A stretch of DNA of 64,000 bases from Sodiomyces alkalinus F11 (Eukaryota; Ascomycota; Sordariomycetes; Glomerellales; Plectosphaerellaceae): NCBI RefSeq assembly GCF_003711515.1, contig NW_021167082.1, positions 1,373,310-1,437,309 on the forward strand, read 5' to 3'. Below the pieces are notes generated by a model. The model was not told the origin of the DNA, searched no databases, and saw nothing but the letters and a program-made list of their open reading frames with translations. Positions 55,950-64,000 of this stretch are shown in pieces (positions within the stretch are counted from its first letter, which is position 1; each line of letters begins with the position of its first letter). A program made the position numbers and the translations under genes.

Positions 55950-56494
55950 TCAACCGGGACCAATTTTGGGCATATCATGATGTTCGCTCAACTTGGAGAG
56001 GTATGTGTTGAGTTCCTCTACCCGCTCCTTGTGCGTCTTGAGCAGTTCCGGGCGCTTGGTGGAAGAATCGGAGAGTTCGAGGAGCTAGCGGTTCCGTCCG
56101 GGTTAGCCTGCGTCGGATATTTCCGAAGGAAAGAAAACCAGGGAATAAGGGCTTTGATGATATTCATACGTACCCTCTTGCGTCTCCTCTCCTCAAACCG
56201 CCTCTCCGCCTCGGTCTTTCGCGGGCCGACAGCCTCATCCTCCTCTTCTACTTCCTCCGAACCTTCTTTCCTCTTTGTCGCATCCTCCTCTTCCTTCTTC
56301 TCGTCGCTTCCTGGATCCTTTGAGGCGCTGCGTCTGGTGAGAGCGGTAGACGCGGAGGTGGGTTCCCCTGTGGAGAGGTTCTTTTCCAGGTCGGACTGCT
56401 TGTTCTTCTTCTTCTTTTTCTTGGACTTTGTTACTTTGGCGCCTTTTAGCTTGAGACCGCCGCTGCCCACGAATGCGTACTCGTCCGAGACCAT
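55950..56494 (-). CDS. FAM32A-like small basic protein (DUF1754)
   Basis: The 151-aa product matches the eukaryotic FAM32A family, whose human member is a component of the late spliceosome; the nuclear role here is inferred. It begins [20 protein letters not shown] followed by [13 protein letters not shown], has a central Glu/Lys-rich region, [15 protein letters not shown], and the hallmark C-terminus [20 protein letters not shown] then DMPKIGPG. Two exons (56174-56494 and 55950-56084) flank an 89-nt intron with donor GTACGT, branch CTAAC and acceptor CTAG that keeps frame. Length is slightly above the animal proteins (about 110 aa) because of the acidic central part. Confidence 0.88.
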
Positions 56495-57257
56495 GGTCGG
56501 AGTATACCCATGGAAGGGGTAATTCGAATTCAAGGTGGGTGAATGTCGCTGTCGCTGTCGCTGTCGCTGGTTGAGGTGGTGGTGTGGTCAACTGGTTTAT
56601 GTTCTCGAAGGTACTGCGGCTCGGGTGGGAAGTCCCAGAGGATGACTAAGGTTGCGATGATGCTGGGTGACGTAGCCGGCCAATCCGAAATTAATCCGAT
56701 CAATGGGCAATTGACTTTTGTGGGTCAGGGGGGACAACCTGGATGGACGCCAGGAGGTGTGGGACAAAGGTTCCTGCCATATGGCATTGACTGCTGCACC
56801 TGCACCAGTGACGATTGACCGCAAAGAGATTTCGATAAAACAACTCCTGACACGACACCTCCATACCTTAACCCCATACTCGCGTACAATCAACCCCTTT
56901 GTTCTACTTCGTTTGCTAGACTTCAAACATAATACATTCCTAATACAATCTGGCGGGACTTTATTTCTTCTCTTCACTTTCTTCCAACAATCCGGCATAG
57001 ACACGACACGACACGAACCTGTCATTACGAACGAAACTTGTTCCATCAACGTTACGAGGCTTCAAGTCCAACTCGCACATCCAAGACCAAAGTACGACTG
57101 GTTCGGAGGGATTTTGCATGCCCCGCAACATGAGATAACGCCGGTATTTGGAAAACTTTGTTTGGAAGGATATAATTATACACTTGCGCCTGGGAAAAGA
57201 AAAGAAAAAAGAGAGAAAAAGAAGAAAAGGGGGGGAGGGAATGCGCCATCTTTGACC
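56495..57257. other. Divergent promoter and leader of the permease gene
   Basis: Upstream of the FAM32A-like gene (minus) and the amino-acid permease (plus). Open frames here lead into the permease frame but contain no conserved sequence; the last 60 bp before the permease ATG are purine-rich. Confidence 0.55.
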
Positions 57258-59332
57258 ATGCCTTCCCAATACTATAACCACCCTTCTTCCTCTTTCGCCC
57301 AGACCCGCGACTCTCTCGAGCTCGCCTCCCTCGCCTCGTCCTCTCACGGTCCCGACACCACTTCCAACGACGACCACGCCGCTCCCTCCTCGCGCCCTTC
57401 CCTTTCCTCCTCCCGCAAGCTCTCCTTCGACAATGAAGACCCCTTCGACGAAGCCAACCCCGCCGCCTCCTCGGCAGCAGCAACACGCGGCGTAGGCCGT
57501 CCCCCAGGACACTCCCGCTCCTTCTCCGTGTCCTCCGCCTTCGACTTCGCCCCCAACCTCTTCCCCCTGAGCTCCACCGCCGGGGGGGCAGGGTACGCCC
57601 CCCTGGGAGGAGCCCCCCTCTCGTCATCGACCGCCCACCACGCCGCCGGCGGCCCGGGCGGCGGCTCGCTCGAGAAACACAAGACCCTCACCTTCGTCAA
57701 CGGCCTCAGCCTCATCATCGGCCTCATCATCGGCTCTGGCATCTTCAGCAGCCCCAGCCAGGTCAGCGCCAACGTCGGCTCCCCCGGCGCCGCCCTGATC
57801 GTCTGGGTCATCGCCGGCCTCCTCGCCTGGACCGGCGCCGCCAGCTACGCCGAGCTCGGCGGCGCCATCCCCCTCAACGGGGGGCCCCAGGTCTACCTCG
57901 CCAAGATCATGGGCGAGCTCGCCGGCTTCCTCTTCACCTGGGTCGCCGTCCTCGTCCTCAAGCCGGGCAGCGCCGCCATCATCGCCATCATCATGGGCGA
58001 GTACCTCGTCCGTGCCGTCTACGGCGCCGATGCGAGCGAGATTAACCCCTGGGTCAACAAGTCCGTCGCCTTGGTCGGCCTGATCCTCGTCACCTTCCTC
58101 AACTGCGTCTCCACCAGGGTCGGGACCAAGGTCAACGACTGGCTTATGTTTCTCAAGTTTGTCGCCCTGATCGCCGTTACCGTCACGGGCGTCGTCGTCG
58201 CCATCACGGGCCATGCTTTTAATGGCGACGCCAGCACCGACTGGAAGAACAACGACTGGTTCGCTGATACGTCCACCGATCTCTCGGCCTGGGCCGTTGC
58301 TCTATATGCCGGTCTCTGGGCTTATGATGGTTGGGATAACGTGAGTTCTGTTGCCCCCCTCTTTTCCTCCTCTCCCTTCTTTTTTTTTTCCTTTTTTCTT
58401 TTTCCATTTCACCCTTGGACTGACTTATGTAGACCAACTACGTGGTAGGCGAGTTCCGGAATCCCTCGCGGGACCTCCCCCGCGTCATCCACACCGCCAT
58501 GCCTCTCGTCATCATCTCCTACGTCCTCGCCAACGTGGCCTACTTCCTCGTCCTGCCCCTCACCACCGTCTACGCATCCAACACCATAGCCGTCATGTTC
58601 GGCGCCAAGGTCTTCGGCCCCGTCGGCTCCCTCGTCTTCGCCCTCGTCGTGTCCGCTTCCTGCTTCGGCGCCCTGAACTCCTCCACCTTCACCTCCTCCC
58701 GCCTCATCTACGTCGCCGGCAAGGAAGGCTACATCCCCTCCCTCTTCGGCCGCCTCGGCCTCCGCTCTCCCGCCTCCCACCATCCCACATCCACCACCGC
58801 CACCACCCTCTCCACCCGCCTCCCCCTCCAGCGCTCCCGCGGCCGCGCCGCCTCCCTCGCCCGCCGCCTCCTGGCCGACCCGGAAACCGGCCTCTTCTAC
58901 ACCCCGATCGCCGCCCTCCTCCTCAACGCCGTCCTGACCGCCGCCTACGTCGCCGTCGGCGAGTTCGCCACCCTCATCACTTTTTACGGCGTTGCCGGCT
59001 ACACCTTCTACTTCCTCACCGTCCTCGGCCTCATCGTCCTCCGCGTCAAGGAACCCGCCCTCGAGCGCCCCTACCGCACCTGGATCACCACCCCCGTCAT
59101 CTTCTGCTGCGTCTCCATCTTCCTCCTCTCGCGCGCCGTCTTCGCCCAGCCCCTCCAGACCGTCACCGTCGTTCTTTTTGTCATTGCCGGCGTCCCCGTC
59201 TATTTTTGGCGCATCCGCGGCCGCGACCAGGTCGTGAAGCGCGAGAGGGCGGGGGGGCTTCCCGGTGGTGGGGACTTTGGCGCTGGTATCAACGAGCGGG
59301 AAAGGCCGTGGTGGAGGTTCTGGCGGAGGTGA
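57258..59332 (+). CDS. LAT/Mup-type amino acid permease (APC superfamily)
   Basis: The 660-aa membrane transporter has a long Ser-rich cytoplasmic N-terminus (1-138) and about twelve helices. Signature segments are GLSLIIGLIIGSGIFSSPSQV in helix 1 (substrate-binding unwound region), GAASYAELGGAIPLNGGPQVYL, and ALYAGLWAYDGWDNTNYVVG with EFRNPSRDLPRVI, the Y-x-G-W-x-N motif shared by animal LAT transporters and fungal methionine permeases such as Mup1. Substrate is probably large neutral amino acids or methionine, by family. One intron at 58341-58432 (GTGAGT...TGTAG) falls inside this motif, phase 0. A basic loop with SRLPLQRSRGRAASLARRLL is inserted between helices. I chose ATG 57258; upstream in-frame codons look untranslated. 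Confidence 0.88.
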
Positions 59333-59876
59333 GGCCGGGGTTTAAGGCCGGGCGGTTGAGGCTGGAGTGGTTGGGAGGTGTCTTCATGTTGCCTAGTGCT
59401 GGCTTTCGCTTCGTTCTCCCCGTCTCGTGGAAGACGTTGGGGAGGCTGGATTGCTTTTGCTTTTGTATTCCCATTGTCGTCTCTGACAGGAACCCCAAGA
59501 CACGCAACCAGCTTGCTACGAAGTACTAGTCGGAGAGTTATTTCGACAAAGACTCGGGCCGGCCTACAATTCATAGACTATTATTAATTACATTAGAAAT
59601 GCAACGACTTTATGCATGATAATCATCACGACGTCACGACGTCTGGGCTCTCTTGCTTTGCATTTCCGTTTCGCTTACAATAGATCGTTCCATCATGTCA
59701 TGGGTAAAATCGAGAAAAAAAAGAGAAGAAAAAAAAAAGAAAACAACTGCCGAGTGAACTATCATGATGCAATAAAAGACGGCTAAACCCCTTGACCCTT
59801 TACTTTACCCTTTTGGAGTGACCAGACATAAGAAACGACACTCTTCCATGCTAGATCCCCATTGTCTAGTCCCAGT
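59333..59876. other. Convergent 3' region of permease and formate dehydrogenase
   Basis: A 544-bp gap between two convergent stops with A-rich tracts near 59710-59740. No exon is seen. Confidence 0.6.
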
Positions 59877-61870
59877 TTACGCCTTGTTCCGCTGGCCGTA
59901 CGCCTTGGTAGCGTAGTCACCCTGGTGGACAATGAGGTCCTCGGGGCGGTAGTCGATCTTGCCGCTGAAGTAGCTGGTCAGGATGGACTTGACACCGTCG
60001 GCATAGCGCTTCTGGGCGTCGAGAGAGGTTCCGGACATGTGAGGAACCATGGCGTTGCCGCCGCCGAAGGGGTTCTTGGCGTGGCGGAGGACGTGGTCCT
60101 TGGGGGCGGGCTGGGGGTACCAGACGTCGCCACCGTAGCCGGCGAGGTGACCCGACTTGAGGGCTTCGGCGACATCCTCCTTGACGACGATGGCGCCGCG
60201 AGCCGTGTTGATGAGGTAGCTGCCCTTCTTCATCTTGGAGATCAGATCCTTGTTGAAGAGACCCCATGTGGACTCGTGCAGAGGGCAGTTGATGGTGACA
60301 ATGTCGCACTGGGCGACCATCTCTTCGAGGCTCTCGACGCGACGGCAGCCAATCTCCTGCTCCTTCTCGGGGCTCAGAGGCTGGTAATCGTAGTAGAGCA
60401 GTTCCTTGCAGTCGAAAGGCTTGAGGCGACGGAGGACACGCTCGCCGATGCGGCCGACGGCGACGGTACCGACGACCTTGCCCTCGAGGTCGTACTCCTG
60501 CTTAGCGGCGGCGGCAACGTCCCACTCGCCGCGCTCGATCATCTCGTGGGCGGGGTTGTAGTTGCGCACGAGGAGGAGGATGGTCATGACGACGTGCTCG
60601 GCGACGGAAACAACATTGGAGCCCGTCACCTCGGCGACGGTGATGCCGCCATTGGTCTTGTTGGCCGCGTTAAGGTCGACGTGGTCGGAGCCGATGCCGG
60701 CGGTGACGGCAAGCTTGAGGTTCTTGGCCTTTGCCAATCGCTCGGCGGTGAGATAACCGGGGTGGAAGCTGTTCCCGAGCCAGTCAGTTCACCGGGCTCA
60801 ACTAGACTGAGCGAGCGTCGGGACAGAAAAAAAGGAGGAGACGTACGGTGTGGTGATGATGACTTCGGCGTCCACGAGTTCTCTGTCGAAAACAGAGTCC
60901 TCTGCGTCTTTATCCGACGTAGTCACAAGGGTGTGGCCTTGGTCCTCGAGCCATTTCCGGAGGCCGAGCTCATTTTCGGTGGTTCCTAGAAGCTCCGGGA
61001 CCTAGAAGCAACCCAAGCCGATGTCAGTCGACAGACATTCACAAAGGCAATGAAGCTCAAATGTTCAGAGTGCTTTGAGAGAGCTCGGTCCCACATGCAC
61101 CCCGCACGTAGCCAACAAGCCACTGTCGCTAGCAGCGACTGGGGCCCGGGGCGTTGGGTGGGTGGGGATGCCGACCTATCTCCAGCACCGGTGTGGCATT
61201 TGGAAATTTCCCGAGCCCCCGAGGCCCCCCTGTTGGGGCCCCGCAAAAGCCACCGCAAGCATAACCAGACAACCTCACGACAACCACAACCGGTCCAATC
61301 TTCATCTTTACACCAATTATTTGGGGTGAAGATAAACCTAGACGGTGCGGTCGGCCGGGCCCAATGGTCTATGCGATACGGGGAGAGACTTCTCTTGGGA
61401 AGAGGGAAGGGCCCGTCAGCCCTTGAAAGGCGTGACGTAACATCTCATCATCAATTCACCCAAGAGGGTTCAAGACGAGGACCATGGCACAGGACATGCG
61501 TCTCTTTCCACTCTGGGGACTTGGACGACTTTGAGAGCAGAATAACAGGCGACTTTGAAGCATGAAACAACGCCGAACACAACGCAAAGAATCCACTTAC
61601 GTCTTTGGCATGCTGGCCACCGTCGTAGAGGACAGCGAGAACTTTGACCTTTTCGCGAGTGGTTAGCCATCGAACAGAATTGCGCAGTCTGCCGTGCCCA
61701 GACGTGGGCAGGGAAGGCCGAGGACGGCGGTCCAAAAGCGCTGGTTGTTGACCGGACGCAACGGCGGCTCGAGGGACGGGGGTCCGCAAGGAACGGGCGG
61801 CCGTGGAGGTATGGAAGCGTCGAGAGACCTGGGTGGAAAGGGGACGGAGGGAGCGGCCGGACAGTACCAT
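59877..61870 (-). CDS. fdh: NAD-dependent formate dehydrogenase, mitochondrial form
   Basis: The 438-aa enzyme oxidises formate to CO2 with NAD. The D-2-hydroxyacid dehydrogenase fold is shown by [50 protein letters not shown], the NAD site [42 protein letters not shown] and [12 protein letters not shown] with the catalytic His. The first exon adds about 75 residues rich in Arg and Ser with no acidic residue before the core ([12 protein letters not shown]), a typical mitochondrial presequence. Exons are 61601-61870, 60847-61001 and 59877-60768. The second intron is 78 nt (60769-60846), but the first is 599 nt (61002-61600), far longer than any other intron in the window. All junctions keep frame. 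Confidence 0.92.
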
Positions 61871-64000
61871 TTTGATAGGATAAGAGTGGTTTTTGCTTCA
61901 ACGACTTGATAAAGAAGCCAACGGGGTGTCCTCTTTTGCTAGCTTGTTGGCAGCTAGAGGAGGAGGAGGAGGAGGAGTTGGCGAGTTGAGAGGTTCGGAC
62001 TTTAATAGGACTCGCGTGGAGGGAGGGTTAGAGGTACAGGTCAGAGGTGAGATGATCTTGGAGGAGAGAGGAGGAGACAAAGTTCAGACTAACGAGGACG
62101 GGATGGTAGGGACGATGACGGGCTTTATGTAGCGGGAGCGTGTTGTACCTGGCGCGTATGAGGGACTAATAAGGTAAGGTATCCGTGGTCCTCCAGAACC
62201 AAGGTACATAAGGTAGGCCAATGGGTCGGACTAGGTCGACGAGATAACGGAGAATTGGAGAAAGAGCGTCCCGATGGAGTGACGATGGCCCCTTCTACCA
62301 CCATCTGTCGCGTCCGAATACATGGTCGATGCGATGGATAGTAGGTAGGTACATCGTACATAAGATGTAATGGCTCCTTAGGTACCTTACCTTAGTGTGC
62401 GAACCCCGTGAAGTGGCCGCCCGACTTGAGTACATCCCTATCTCAGACAGGTACCCTCGTCCATCGCAGCTGCCGAGTTGAAAAATGTTCTGATGCAACA
62501 GACCGTCACTGAAGGTGGATACTGCAGTGTAGCTTCGGTGGTGTGGTAGAACCCCGCTCCCCCGCTCCCCTGCATCCGGTGTCTGGGTAGCGACTCCCCG
62601 CATGAGCGTCTTTGTTATACGTTGTACGGATACGTAACCTACGGGTTTCTCTTTGGATGAATTGCCGTTTGCCCCTTTTTCATTTGCCTCGCTTTGCCTA
62701 GTCCTAGTTCCCAACGTGTCGTTAACACCTTGAGGCACACTATCCTTAGAACAATGTCAGGTTGAGCTCTTGGACAGTGTAGTCCAGGCCTGTCATGCGG
62801 GGGAATGTGCATCCATCCTCCACGCTCTCCACCTCCCCGAGGAGCTCCCGTTCCTTGACCACCGACGTCGGCACAGCGTCAAGTCAAAGTCGCTTACACA
62901 ACCGCCGAACGGCCTTTGTCTCATCAAGACAATTGATGAAATGAATCCCTGCGAGTTTGCCCCTCCCTGGCCTTCCCACCCGAACTCCGTCAATCCCGAG
63001 CTCTCTGGGTAAGACCAACGGCATGTCCTTGCAGAAGGCTGGACGACGAGGGAATTGGACACTGAAACTGAATTACGCCATACAAAACTGTAAAGCATGA
63101 GGCGACCTCAGACGACCTCGGACGACCTCGGACAGCCTCGGACAGCCTCGGACAACCTCCTGTGTCCATTTATTTAACTACGAAGTACAGCATGGAGCAA
63201 GAGCGGGGAAGAGAGGGGCATTATCGTACCGGTCGTCTTTCGGGGATCGCTCGGTGTATCGGTGTCGTGTGAAAGACGAGGACCATCCAACCACCTCAGT
63301 GAGTTGACAACTACGGGGGTACTTACATATCCACCTACCTTACTCCTTGGGAAGAGTCGCCATTTTGAGTCGTTTACTGAGACTGCGACTGTGACATCCG
63401 AGATCCGAGATCCTCGACGAAACAGAAGAGGCCAGACCAGTTGCCTTGATAATCCGAGAGCATGTCATCTGCGCCTCTTGTTTGAAGCTGACGCTGACCT
63501 CGTGGTATTGGTCGGTCGATACACCGGATTCACGGCCTTTAAAAAATAGGCCCAGTCCCCATTCGAGTAAAGCTCGGGATAAGCAGGTCGGCGAAATATG
63601 AGAAGATGACAACACAAGACACGCCGACAGATGGGATACTACGCGCAATGAGGGCCAGAGACAGCGACTGGCGAGGAACATTCAAACCCATGCGCAAATC
63701 TCATTCATCTACTTGTATCCCCGGGGGCATTATGACGCCCATGCTCACATAAAAACCCCTGCCTCCACTGCCGGCGCTGAGCCGTGGTTTCCCCCCTTTT
63801 TTCTCTCATGAGACATAAAACTTGACATCCAGATATATGCTATAGAGTTCCAAAAGCCAACAGATACGTTCCAAATTATGACAAAAAAAAAACGCCCGAG
63901 GCGCGTAAGCCTCTTCCCTCCTCGTCAGCTTTTTTTTCGAGTCCTTATAGCCCCAACTCCGTGGAAAATATCCTGGCATCGTTCCGATCCGAGACGCATC
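61871..64000. other. Upstream of formate dehydrogenase to window end, no gene supported
   Basis: The first few hundred bases should hold the formate dehydrogenase promoter and a GGA trinucleotide repeat (about 61959-61977). An AGGTACCT lies at 62380-62387 and six decamer repeats at 63101-63160. Short open frames up to 147 codons show no recognisable domain. Confidence 0.5.
63101..63160. repeat. Decamer tandem repeat, GGACRRCCTC type
   Basis: Six consecutive 10-bp units varying around GGACGACCTC / GGACAGCCTC. Confidence 0.85.

Noticed and set aside
1..64000. CRISPR array, bacterial-type operons or ribosome-binding sites
   Set aside because: The DNA is fungal; the tandem repeats seen lack spacers and are simple-sequence repeats.

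Overview
The window is nuclear DNA of a filamentous ascomycete (Pezizomycotina, most likely Sordariomycetes). The signs are short spliceosomal introns (mostly 55-110 nt, GT...AG, with CTAAC/CTGAC-type branch points), strong GC bias at third codon positions, a fungal CYP51, a CYP-neighbouring set of fungal housekeeping genes, Zn2Cys6 regulators, mitochondrial formate dehydrogenase and dolichol kinase. Two runs of N mark assembly gaps (23273-23307 and 41048-41071). The species cannot be fixed from the sequence alone.

Layout. 0-4 kb: the 3' part of a degenerate adenylate-forming enzyme gene, convergent with a vacuolar-type MFS transporter. 4-8.9 kb: gene-poor, with a 676-bp element bounded by perfect 24-bp terminal inverted repeats and a stretch of coding-like sequence whose frame breaks repeatedly. 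8.9-11.7 kb: a Zn2Cys6 transcription factor. 11.7-22.7 kb: an 11-kb block where I can support no gene; it has a 27-nt poly-G run and many short dispersed motifs. 22.7-31.2 kb: glutathione peroxidase, a Tda3-like FAD oxidoreductase, a divergent pair (DHDPS-type aldolase and Gfo/Idh/MocA oxidoreductase) that could act in sugar-acid catabolism, and an acyl-protein-thioesterase-like protein lacking its catalytic serine. 31.5-36.2 kb: CYP51 and an LCCL-domain membrane protein. 37.9-41.5 kb: queuine tRNA-ribosyltransferase subunit 2, then an alkaline phosphatase relic and a truncated CutC gene facing each other across what looks like a rearrangement scar. 42.4-51.3 kb: a conserved fungal nuclear-type protein, the mitochondrial PGP phosphatase Gep4 divergent from ORC2, and dolichol kinase Sec59. 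53.4-61.9 kb: a Ser/Pro/Thr-rich surface protein, a FAM32A-like protein, a LAT/Mup-type amino-acid permease and formate dehydrogenase. 61.9-64 kb: no supported gene.

The genes are mainly independent housekeeping loci rather than one biosynthetic cluster. The parts that ordinary annotation leaves unexplained are the TIR element, the double relic at 40-41.5 kb, the broken coding-like tract at 5.4-7.1 kb, and two short motifs (TACGGAGTA and AGGTACCT) that occur far more often than chance and essentially only between genes.
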